The notes below the pieces were generated by a model. The model was not told the DNA's origin. It did not search any database and worked only from the letters and a program-made list of their open reading frames with translations. Positions 6,571 through 13,139 of a DNA stretch of 29,895 nucleotides are shown piece by piece. This DNA comes from a virus, in the IMG/VR virus record IMGVR_UViG_3300022839_000006, positions 1 through 29,895 of that record; one strand, written 5' to 3'. A program made the translations under genes and the position numbers. The stretch's first letter is position 1, and the number at the start of each line of letters is the position of its first letter.

Positions 6571-7956
6571 ATGATAGAGCAAACTATTCTTGCTAATCTA
6601 CTTTACAATGGGGAGTTTTGTCGCAAAGTCATCCCATACATCAAAGAAGAGTATTTTGATGATGTTGCTACCAAAAAGATATTTGCATCTTTCTCTGAAT
6701 ATGTCAGTACATACAAAGAACCACCTTCAATTGAGGCTCTCAAGATTACGCTGGAGGCGCGTAAAGATCTCAACGAGGATTTGTTTAAAGCTGTTAATAC
6801 AGCCGTCGACGAGTTGAAGATTGATGCAGCAACTAATCAAGATTGGCTTTTAGGCGAGACAGAGAAGTTCTGCCAAGACAAGGATCTGTTCAATTCAATT
6901 AGAAAAGCAATTTTGATTCTTGATGGGCAAGACAAAGAGTTTGACAAGGGTGCTATTCCTAAGCTGTTGTCTGATTCGCTTGGAATCAACTTTGATAGTC
7001 ACATTGGGCATGATTATATTGAAGATGCAGACAGTCGTTATGATTTCTATCATCGCACAGAAGAGCGAATTCCTTTTGACATTGATCTGTTGAACCAAAT
7101 CACTAAGGGTGGACTGCCCCGCAAATCCTTGACGTTGATTTTAGCGACCACAGGTGGTGGCAAAAGTTTGATGAAATGTCACATGGCTGCAGCTTCTCTT
7201 ATGCATGCCAAGAACGTCCTCTACATAACAGCTGAGATGGCTGAGGAGAGAATTGCAGAACGCATTGATGCTAATCTATTAGACGTCACAATTGATCAGC
7301 TACGAGAAATGCCCAGAGAAATGTTCAATACAAGAATTGCCAAGGTTAAAAGCAGAACGCCCGGAAAACTTGTAGTCAAAGAATACCCTACAGGGTCTGC
7401 TCACGCAGGACACTTTAGACATCTTCTCAATGAGCTGAAACTAAAGAAGGGGTTTGTTCCTGATATTATCTTCATTGATTATCTCAACATCTGTGCATCT
7501 TCTCGTGTGAAGGGTGCAGCAGCCGCAAACTCATACACACTGGTCAAGTCAATCGCTGAGGAAATACGTGGTTTAGCAATGGAGTTTGATTGTCCTATTG
7601 TATCGTCAAGTCAGTACAACCGCGGAGCATACGATTCGAGCGACGTTGACCTCACAAACACGTCTGAATGTATCTACGTTAAAGAAACAGTTACCATGAG
7701 TGACGGAACGTCGAGATGCATATCTGACCTGAAACCAGGCGACAAAATTAAAAGCGAAGACAGTACAAAGCTAGTCACGATGGTCCACCATCCTAAGATG
7801 AAGGATTGTGTCAAGATTAAAATGAACAGCGGCAAGTCAATCACTGTCAGTAAGGATCACGTATTTCCATCTATGTCAAACGACGGTGTTGTGTCGCGAC
7901 TATCTGTCAGTCAGGGACTAAATGTAGGTTACAGTCTTAATGTGGTAGAGGATTAA
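6571..7956 (+). CDS. 41: gp41 replicative helicase, N-terminal part fused to N-intein
   Basis: 461 residues: gp41 residues 1-366 plus a 95-residue N-intein. gp41 is the DnaB-type hexameric 5'-3' fork helicase. The N-terminal helical domain is about residues 1-140; then FDIDLLNQITKGGLPRKSLTLILATTGGGKSL contains Walker A (about 193-200). VLYITAEMAEERIAERI, DIIFIDYLNIC (Walker B) and IVSSSQYNRGAYDSSDVDLTNTSE follow. T4 gp41 continues TSES at this point, but here E366 is followed by Cys1 of an intein (CIYVKETVTMSDGTSRC...), with block B VSKDHVFP and then a stop. The rest is encoded from 7960, only 3 nt later. Activity requires trans-splicing. Confidence 0.93.
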   Translation: MIEQTILANLLYNGEFCRKVIPYIKEEYFDDVATKKIFASFSEYVSTYKEPPSIEALKITLEARKDLNEDLFKAVNTAVDELKIDAATNQDWLLGETEKFCQDKDLFNSIRKAILILDGQDKEFDKGAIPKLLSDSLGINFDSHIGHDYIEDADSRYDFYHRTEERIPFDIDLLNQITKGGLPRKSLTLILATTGGGKSLMKCHMAAASLMHAKNVLYITAEMAEERIAERIDANLLDVTIDQLREMPREMFNTRIAKVKSRTPGKLVVKEYPTGSAHAGHFRHLLNELKLKKGFVPDIIFIDYLNICASSRVKGAAAANSYTLVKSIAEEIRGLAMEFDCPIVSSSQYNRGAYDSSDVDLTNTSECIYVKETVTMSDGTSRCISDLKPGDKIKSEDSTKLVTMVHHPKMKDCVKIKMNSGKSITVSKDHVFPSMSNDGVVSRLSVSQGLNVGYSLNVVED

Positions 7957-8238
7957 CATATGAATGACAGCCAAATGGAAAAGATGCAGAACGATTGTTT
8001 TGTTAAAGCTCATCATATGATCGCCAATAACATGACCAAAGAGATGGACTTGTTTGACCTGACAGATCTGCTGATAAGCATGGAGATGGAGAAGGAGGAG
8101 AAGCAACAGGTTGAAGACAGTAAAATTGATTATAATGATACCATTGTAGAAATTGAGAATGTCGGCATGGTGGAAACGGTAGATATATCTGTAACAGGTA
8201 GTCAATTGTTCTACTGCAACAACATCTTGACAAAAAAC
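7669..8238 (+). mobile_element. Split intein in gp41 helicase, no endonuclease
   Basis: N-intein 7669-7953 (95 aa, Cys1, block B SKDH) and C-intein 7960-8238 (93 aa, ending LFYCNNILTKN), +1 Ser. The last part (VETVDISVTGSQLFYCNNIL) strongly resembles the known gp41 split inteins, whose C-ends read like LFYANDILTHN. Two oddities: the penultimate His is Lys here, and about 55 residues precede the usual start of the C-intein. The halves are separated by only 3 nt, with no nuclease gene. Confidence 0.87.
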
Positions 8239-8574
8239 AGCATGGGGATTGCTCACACTGCAGATTGTATCCTCGGCTTGATCTCTTCAGAAGAATTGGA
8301 GGCGATGGGCCAAATCATGATCAAGCAGTTAAAAAACAGATGGGGCGATCTTGGATTCTATAGACGGTTTGTTGTTGGAATAGACAGATCAAAAATGAAG
8401 CTGTATGACTTGGAAGAAGGTGCGCAGAGCGATGTTCAAAACGAGACAAGGAAAAAACAACAACCACGAGAGGATGAGGATAAGCCTACGTTCGATACCT
8501 CTAACTTCGGACAAGAGGAATCATTTAGAATGAAACCTTCTTGGAAGAAAACTAAGGCAGACGGATTCATATGA
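7960..8574 (+). CDS. 41: gp41 replicative helicase, C-intein plus C-terminal part
   Basis: 204 residues; RBS AGAGGA lies inside the end of the upstream ORF. Residues 1-93 are intein: a Met/Glu-rich helical extension (1 to about 55), then the canonical C-intein ending TKN. Residues 94-204 are the helicase C-end: SMGIAHTADCILGLISSEELEAMGQ, then KNRWGDLGFYRRFVVGIDRSKMKLYDLEE, matching the conserved end of gp41 (TSES.G....AD...KNR). The tail (QPREDEDKPTFDTSNF...) is hydrophilic. Joined extein length 366+111 = 477, against 475 in T4 gp41. An alternative start at M41 or M43 would give a normal-size C-intein. Confidence 0.91.
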   Translation: MNDSQMEKMQNDCFVKAHHMIANNMTKEMDLFDLTDLLISMEMEKEEKQQVEDSKIDYNDTIVEIENVGMVETVDISVTGSQLFYCNNILTKNSMGIAHTADCILGLISSEELEAMGQIMIKQLKNRWGDLGFYRRFVVGIDRSKMKLYDLEEGAQSDVQNETRKKQQPREDEDKPTFDTSNFGQEESFRMKPSWKKTKADGFI

Positions 8575-8669
8575 TAAGATAGTTGCCTTTTGTGTAGAGG
8601 CGCGCTATGATTAGGTAACAGCTCAACGCGTTGAGTTATAAATACAAACACAGCCGAAAGGAAATGAAG
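8575..8669. promoter_or_regulatory. Intergenic control region with palindrome and late promoter
   Basis: Contains a perfect 14-bp palindrome CTCAACGCGTTGAG at 8622-8635, immediately followed by a perfect TATAAATA at 8637-8644 and an AAAGGA RBS. The palindrome could be an operator for a dimeric regulator of the late promoter, or a small hairpin end for the gp41 transcript; the sequence does not decide. Confidence 0.55.
8637..8644 (+). promoter_or_regulatory. Late promoter octamer (TATAAATA)
   Basis: Perfect match to the T4 late promoter, 25 nt before the ATG at 8670. Confidence 0.6.
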
Positions 8670-9197
8670 ATGATTGACTATGATGTACTGAAGAAGCAGA
8701 TTGACGCGATCAAAGGAACCACGTTTGCTGGTCTGACTACAAAGACCTCTGTCAAGCTCAAGGGTGGCAAGAAGAACCTGCAGCAAGGTCGTGTTACCAA
8801 AACTACAGAGAAGGCAAACATCATGTTGTTTTCCAACTCGTCTGTTAATGGATATGAAGGCATGGTCAAGCGTCGTATGGTTGCAGAAGGCAAAGATCCA
8901 GAGACATTTGTACTCAAGCCAAGGCCATGGGGCAAGCGTATTGACAATAGCCCGTTCATTGAACACAACGGTAAGTATTACCTCGAGTGTTTTTTCATTA
9001 ATGCAGGGACATCTTCATACTTCCTTGACGATGAGCCTATTGACAGGAAAGACGTTGAAGGTTTGGACGATCCGAAAGAGAAGACCGAAACACAAGTGGA
9101 ATCTCAGGGTGGAATTGACGACAAGGTTATACTGAGAACATTTGCTCTCGAGTCTATCCTTTCTATTAAAATCAAGAGTGAGGAGTACACAGCGTAA
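8670..9197 (+). CDS. Conserved phage protein of unknown function
   Basis: 175 residues from the ATG at 8670, chosen over the ATG at 8664 because AAAGGA sits 7 nt before it. The N-terminal part is basic (SVKLKGGKKNLQQGRVTKTTEKANIMLF). The middle has KRRMVAEGKDPETFVLKPRPWGKRI and PFIEHNGKYYLECFF, patterns I associate with a conserved hypothetical found in many large phages. Nucleic-acid contact is possible from the Lys/Arg content, but no catalytic motif is visible. Its stop overlaps the start of the phosphoesterase gene (TAATG), so the two are probably one unit under the late promoter at 8637. Confidence 0.75.
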   Translation: MIDYDVLKKQIDAIKGTTFAGLTTKTSVKLKGGKKNLQQGRVTKTTEKANIMLFSNSSVNGYEGMVKRRMVAEGKDPETFVLKPRPWGKRIDNSPFIEHNGKYYLECFFINAGTSSYFLDDEPIDRKDVEGLDDPKEKTETQVESQGGIDDKVILRTFALESILSIKIKSEEYTA

Positions 9198-10765
9198 TGG
9201 ATACAGATGAGAACCTTGTTGGGTTATATTTGAAAATTGTTGAGACAAAGAAAGATCTCCCTGTCTACAACGATTTTCTTGCACTTGATGTTTCGAGAAG
9301 TACTATCAGACACCACTTTGGTGGCATCGAAAATCTACACGCACAGATGAGAGAAACACACGAAGAGGAGCTCAAGGTGCACTTCTCTACAGTGGAAAGC
9401 ATTTTTGATCCTAATCGATCAATTGACGTATCAACCACCAAGTTTGTGATTACGACAGCAGTTGCTGACTCACCTGCCGATAAAAATTTCCTTGCTGCTT
9501 TAAAGCTATATTGCGATACGAACAGTGCACAGCTCGTAATCATGCCTTGCGAAAGTGTTACCAACAGTTTCGAGAAAAAGACTGCAACATTTGATCCAAT
9601 CTTCAACGAAGCACACTTTAGAGTTGTCAATAGCGATGTTCAGCTCAACAGCAATTTTTCTTTGTGTAGCATTCAGGTATCTGCAAAACAGATCAAATCA
9701 ATCACAGGCCTTTCACGTCTTGGAAATCGTGAAGGTTCGTATGTGTTCGCAAGCCCAAAACAGTTCCTTGAGTATGTTCCATCAGGTAACAACCGTGGTA
9801 AGAACTATGCTATCATGACGCCCGGTGCGTGTACAAAATCATCATACTATACAGACACGTTTGTATCAAAGCGTCTTTCATATATTGCAGAATCAGACCA
9901 CACAATCGGTGCAATCATTGTTGATATTGAAAACGAAACCAAGTTTGATTTTAGACAGATTCAAGCTGCATCAGACGGATCCTTTATTGATGTGGGGACA
10001 CAATACAACTCTGATGGTACTATGTTGCAAGTTCCTGTCAACGTCATTCTTGGCGATCTACACTCGACGTTTATTGATAAGGAGGCTCTTGATTATTTCA
10101 TAGAAAAATTCAAGAGCCTGAAGGTTGATTGCATTTTTCTCCATGATGTCTTTGACGCATATTCAATAAATCATCACGTTAAAGACATTGCCGAGAAGGC
10201 TGCTAGATCAAATAAAGGGGCAGATTCACTAGAAGAAGAGGTGCTTTTGACATTTGACACAGTCAAGTACGTTGCGGACAAATTAAATCCAACGACCGTG
10301 AACATCGTCAAATCAAACCACGATGAGTTTCTCGATCGTTATCTTGCAGCAGGCACGTATGTTGAGGATCCTAAGAACCATCTATTCAGCTTGAGAATAG
10401 CACCGACGCTTTTTGACGAGGGTGAAGATGTGCTAAAGGCTGCTATGAATCTCGTTGAGACTGTTCCTAACAACTGGAGATTTCTTTCACGTGAAGATTC
10501 TCTGAGGATTGGCGGTGTCGAATGCGCCGCGCACGGTGATCTTGGCATGAACGGAGCCAAGTGTTCTCTGAACTCGTTGGAGAAGATTTACGGTGATAGT
10601 GTCACGGGACATACACACTCTGCAGCAATACAAAGATCAATCTTTAGAGTCGGAACCCTTTCTGATCTTAACATGAGATACAACAGAGGTCCGTCTTCAT
10701 GGACCCAGACTTGTTGTTTACTATACAACAACGGTCAGAAACAACTGATCAATTTCATACGCTAA
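9197..10765 (+). CDS. Calcineurin-like metallophosphoesterase with N-terminal HTH-like segment
   Basis: 522 residues. The C-terminal half has the metallophosphoesterase metal motifs in order: LGDLHSTF (about 284), a FLHDVFDAYSINHH block (about 315, family GD.x.D), VKSNHDEF (about 373, family GNHD), AAHGDLG (about 444) and VTGHTHSA (about 470). The N-terminal part includes DVSRSTIRHHFGGIENLHAQ (about 31-50), which reads like a helix-turn-helix. The middle 200 residues are unassigned. Family members hydrolyse phosphodiesters or phosphomonoesters with two metal ions; the substrate is unknown. Tight coupling to the preceding gene suggests a shared role, possibly in DNA or RNA handling. Confidence 0.8.
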   Translation: MDTDENLVGLYLKIVETKKDLPVYNDFLALDVSRSTIRHHFGGIENLHAQMRETHEEELKVHFSTVESIFDPNRSIDVSTTKFVITTAVADSPADKNFLAALKLYCDTNSAQLVIMPCESVTNSFEKKTATFDPIFNEAHFRVVNSDVQLNSNFSLCSIQVSAKQIKSITGLSRLGNREGSYVFASPKQFLEYVPSGNNRGKNYAIMTPGACTKSSYYTDTFVSKRLSYIAESDHTIGAIIVDIENETKFDFRQIQAASDGSFIDVGTQYNSDGTMLQVPVNVILGDLHSTFIDKEALDYFIEKFKSLKVDCIFLHDVFDAYSINHHVKDIAEKAARSNKGADSLEEEVLLTFDTVKYVADKLNPTTVNIVKSNHDEFLDRYLAAGTYVEDPKNHLFSLRIAPTLFDEGEDVLKAAMNLVETVPNNWRFLSREDSLRIGGVECAAHGDLGMNGAKCSLNSLEKIYGDSVTGHTHSAAIQRSIFRVGTLSDLNMRYNRGPSSWTQTCCLLYNNGQKQLINFIR

Positions 10766-10772
10766 AAACAAG

Positions 10773-10794
10773 GGAGCTGTAATGGCTCCTTCAC
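10773..10794 (+). terminator. Weak hairpin after the phosphoesterase gene
   Basis: GGAGC (tgtaatg) GCTCC, extendable by a G-T and an A-T pair, just after the stop at 10765. There is no T-run beyond TT. A possible terminator. Confidence 0.35.
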
Positions 10795-10941
10795 ATGCAA
10801 AAGTGGGTGAAGTATCATGTTCAACAAAACGATCAGAAAAATCCATCTGATCTTAAACCGACTCCAGCTTATTATTATTATACATCTGATGGAGAGATAC
10901 GACACCTCGAGCAGGGCATTAGACAGCGACACAAATCCTGA
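10795..10941 (+). CDS. Possible very small ORF (48 aa)
   Basis: MQKWVKYHVQQNDQ... with PTPAYYYYTSDGEIRHLEQ. It has a soluble composition that looks protein-like, but it conflicts with the overlapping ORF at 10817-11026 in another frame. One of the two is probably a shadow, or the pair reflects a frameshift. No family recognised. Confidence 0.3.
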   Translation: MQKWVKYHVQQNDQKNPSDLKPTPAYYYYTSDGEIRHLEQGIRQRHKS

Positions 10942-11026
10942 CTCTGTTTGGCAAGGTGTGCAGAGTTCAGAAGACGTTTCTATTAAACAAGCACACAGAA
11001 TATTTAAAAGACGCTTAGGCAAATAG
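10817..11026 (+). CDS. Possible small ORF (69 aa)
   Basis: Starts MFNKTIRKI, with a short hydrophobic stretch (LNRLQLIIIIHLM), then a hydrophilic part ending SIKQAHRIFKRRLGK. The N-terminus resembles MFKTIRDY of the DUF1127 ORF at 11132, but the rest does not match that family. The RBS is weak (GGGTGA). It competes with the ORF at 10795. No function assigned. Confidence 0.4.
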   Translation: MFNKTIRKIHLILNRLQLIIIIHLMERYDTSSRALDSDTNPDSVWQGVQSSEDVSIKQAHRIFKRRLGK

Positions 11027-11131
11027 GAAAGAGTCACCCCTGTAGGGTATGGCTGATGTTCCTATAAAGCCTAGGCTTTTTCCGTTTCTCTGGAATAAAT
11101 ATCGCCATACACGTGCAAAAGGGAAACGACG
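11027..11131. promoter_or_regulatory. Intergenic region with palindrome and late-promoter-like octamer
   Basis: Perfect palindrome AAAGCCTAGGCTTT at 11066-11079 followed by TTCC (short terminator-like stem AAAGC/GCTTT), then AATAAATA at 11094-11101 (seven of eight to TATAAATA) and an AAAGGGA RBS before the ATG at 11132. It may separate the upstream genes from the DUF1127-hemA group. Confidence 0.45.
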
Positions 11132-11290
11132 ATGTTCAAAACGATACGCGATTACTTTACATACTTACGAGTGGTTCAAGATCTGTCACAAATGACAGAC
11201 AACCAGTTGAAGGACATAGGAATCACACGAGGCGATATAAGAAATGTAGCAATGTCGTGTCCGCCTTTATCTGGTCAAGAATCGCGATGA
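11132..11290 (+). CDS. DUF1127 small protein
   Basis: 52 residues: MFKTIRDYFTYLRVV, then QDLSQMTDNQLKDIGITRGD, the signature of DUF1127 (general pattern L..LSD.EL.DIGI.R.DI). DUF1127 proteins are short, Arg-rich, and abundant in Alphaproteobacteria. One member, CcaF1 of Rhodobacter sphaeroides, has been described as an RNA-binding protein affecting sRNA maturation and RNA turnover. Here the gene has a good RBS (AAAGGGA) and overlaps the next tiny gene (ATGA). A phage copy could be a host-derived modulator of RNA metabolism; that role is inference. Confidence 0.78.
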   Translation: MFKTIRDYFTYLRVVQDLSQMTDNQLKDIGITRGDIRNVAMSCPPLSGQESR

Positions 11291-11427
11291 AGTACATAAA
11301 AAACTTCTTTGTATCATACGTTAAAGCAAGAGAACGGAGTGTTGCGCGTCAGCTGTTAACACATTATAACCACCTTCTGGATGATGAAGTCAGAAGAAAC
11401 ATTCAAGAACAGCTTAGGGATAAATAG
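11287..11427 (+). CDS. Tiny basic protein coupled to DUF1127 gene
   Basis: 46 residues: [46 protein letters not shown]. The start overlaps the DUF1127 stop (ATGA at 11287-11290). It has an amphipathic, Arg/Lys-rich helical pattern, similar in size and flavour to alphaproteobacterial DUF1127-like peptides but lacking the DIGI signature. It probably works with, or derives from duplication of, its neighbour; not proven. Confidence 0.6.
   Translation: MKYIKNFFVSYVKARERSVARQLLTHYNHLLDDEVRRNIQEQLRDK
11419..11426 (+). promoter_or_regulatory. Late-promoter-like octamer (GATAAATA) before hemA
   Basis: Seven of eight bases match TATAAATA; 40 nt before the hemA ATG, overlapping the stop of the tiny upstream gene. 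Confidence 0.4.
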
Positions 11428-11465
11428 TCGCGTCCGAATGGCCACTGTATTCTTGGAGAGTGAAC

Positions 11466-12677
11466 ATGAACTACGAATCGGGACTTGATGTTGCCTTGAA
11501 CCTTCTACGTTCAGAGGGACGTTACAGGACGTTTGTTGATATTGAGCGCAAAAGGGGTGCATATCCTACCGCTACGTGGTACGATATAGATGGAGAACGT
11601 CGAGACATTGTTGTGTGGTGTGGCAACGATTATCTCGGCATGGGTCAACATCCTGTAGTTTTAGAGGCAATGGCTGTTGCACTTGAGGCAACAGGAGCGG
11701 GTTCAGGCGGCACGAGAAACATATCAGGAACCACAGTATACCACGGCAGACTTGAAGCGGAACTGTCTGATTTGCATCAGACAGAGGCTGCTCTTGTATT
11801 CACCTCAGCATACAATGCCAACGATGCTACATTGTCAACGTTGCCCAAGCTCTTTCCAGGCCTCATCATATATTCCGATGCGCTGAATCACGCTTCGATG
11901 ATTGAGGGCATGAGACGTAATGGTGGCGCAAAGCGTATCTTTAGGCACAACGATGTTGACCATCTACGTGATCTACTTGCTGCTGACGATCCATCTGCTC
12001 CAAAGTTAATTGCATTCGAATCTATATACTCGATGGATGGTGATTTTGCACCGATAGAAAGAATATGTGATCTTGCGGATGAATTTAACGCTCTTACGTA
12101 CATTGACGAGGTACATGCTGTCGGCATGTACGGGCCACGTGGAGCAGGCGTATGTGAGCGTGACGGTCTGATGGGTAGAATTGATATTATCAACGGTACA
12201 TTGGCCAAAGCCTACGGCGTGGCAGGTGGCTACATCGCTGGATCAGCCAAGATGTGCGACGCAATACGATCTTATGCGCCAGGATTTATATTTACGTCCT
12301 CTATGCCTCCTGCCGTTGCTGCTGGGGCAGCAGCATCAGTACGTTATTTGAAAACCGCGCAACATATGCGCGACACGCACCTACTTCGTGTCAACATGTT
12401 GAAAGGACACTTTAAAAGGATTGGACTACCTTTGATTGATAACGGCAGTCACATTGTTCCTGTACATGTAGGCAACCCCATCCACTGTAAGGCATTGTCT
12501 GACATGTTACTAGAACAACATGGAATTTATGTGCAGCCTATCAACTTTCCTACGGTCCCACGTGGAACTGAGAGACTTCGGTTCACGCCTTCTCCTGTTC
12601 ACAGCATTGGCCAAATAGACCATTTGGTTCAGGCGATGGACGAACTTTGGCATAGGTGCACACTCGGCCGCTCTTAG
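11466..12677 (+). CDS. hemA: 5-aminolevulinate synthase (ALAS)
   Basis: 403 residues from the ATG at 11466 (GGAGA 6 nt upstream; a GTG lies at 11460). ALAS condenses glycine and succinyl-CoA to 5-aminolevulinate using PLP, the first step of tetrapyrrole synthesis by the C4 pathway. Alpha-oxoamine synthase hallmarks: WCGNDYLGM (51-59), [12 protein letters not shown] (79-90), [17 protein letters not shown] (212-228) and GTLAKAYG with PLP lysine K248, the number known for Rhodobacter capsulatus ALAS. The C-terminus is complete ([13 protein letters not shown]). The glycine/ALAS motifs distinguish it from KBL and BioF relatives, though those are the alternative. The C4 pathway implies an alphaproteobacterial host. 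Likely an auxiliary metabolic gene boosting haem or other tetrapyrroles. Confidence 0.92.
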   Translation: MNYESGLDVALNLLRSEGRYRTFVDIERKRGAYPTATWYDIDGERRDIVVWCGNDYLGMGQHPVVLEAMAVALEATGAGSGGTRNISGTTVYHGRLEAELSDLHQTEAALVFTSAYNANDATLSTLPKLFPGLIIYSDALNHASMIEGMRRNGGAKRIFRHNDVDHLRDLLAADDPSAPKLIAFESIYSMDGDFAPIERICDLADEFNALTYIDEVHAVGMYGPRGAGVCERDGLMGRIDIINGTLAKAYGVAGGYIAGSAKMCDAIRSYAPGFIFTSSMPPAVAAGAAASVRYLKTAQHMRDTHLLRVNMLKGHFKRIGLPLIDNGSHIVPVHVGNPIHCKALSDMLLEQHGIYVQPINFPTVPRGTERLRFTPSPVHSIGQIDHLVQAMDELWHRCTLGRS

Positions 12678-13009
12678 AAGCTATCGTTGTTATTGGAGCC
12701 TTTTCGTATGCTCATATATGCTTCTTTGCCATAGAACGCAGCCACAATACCTGCCACAGATATAAAATACAAGTCGGCCATCGATGCTAAAATAGAAGCG
12801 TCGAAACTCGTCACAGTCAAACCTATCACAAGCAGCGGATAGGTAACCATCCCGCCAATAGCAACCCACGCCATCTTCCGCTGAGCATCCTCCTTTTTGT
12901 CTGCATTTTCGATTGATGTGAGCTTTTCCATGTTTTTTATTTCTTCGCTATCAATGTTTCCATCACCGTTTGCATCGTGTTCAGAGTTTGTACCTGTGCG
13001 CTTCGACAT
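12674..13009 (-). CDS. EF-hand-like membrane protein
   Basis: 111 residues from the ATG at 13009 (minus strand), which has GGAAG 7 nt upstream; a longer start exists at 13036. Residues about 12-23 ([12 protein letters not shown]) form a complete EF-hand loop with acidic or Asn residues at 1, 3, 5, 7, 9 and Glu at 12. A charged helix ([21 protein letters not shown]) and two membrane spans follow ([19 protein letters not shown] and [21 protein letters not shown]). It is the only minus-strand gene; its stop overlaps hemA's stop (TTAG). Two-span topology allows a holin-like role, with calcium binding in or near the membrane, but that is speculative. Confidence 0.75.
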   Translation of the reverse strand: MSKRTGTNSEHDANGDGNIDSEEIKNMEKLTSIENADKKEDAQRKMAWVAIGGMVTYPLLVIGLTVTSFDASILASMADLYFISVAGIVAAFYGKEAYMSIRKGSNNNDSF

Positions 13010-13057
13010 GTTAATACTTCCTATTAAAATTGCCATAACAAAAGATCATCCATAACT

Positions 13058-13065
13058 TATTTATA
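13058..13065 (-). promoter_or_regulatory. Late promoter octamer, minus strand (TATAAATA)
   Basis: Perfect octamer on the minus strand, 48 nt before the start of the EF-hand gene; diverges from the + strand octamer at 13098. Confidence 0.55.
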
Positions 13066-13097
13066 CTAACAATCTATTACACACGAGTCTAATTTTA

Positions 13098-13105
13098 TAT
13101 AAATA
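13098..13105 (+). promoter_or_regulatory. Late promoter octamer (TATAAATA)
   Basis: Perfect octamer 34 nt before the GTG start at 13140, in the divergent intergenic region. Confidence 0.6.
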
Positions 13106-13139
13106 CCTTCAGAACCCATTATTTACTCGAGGATTTGCT

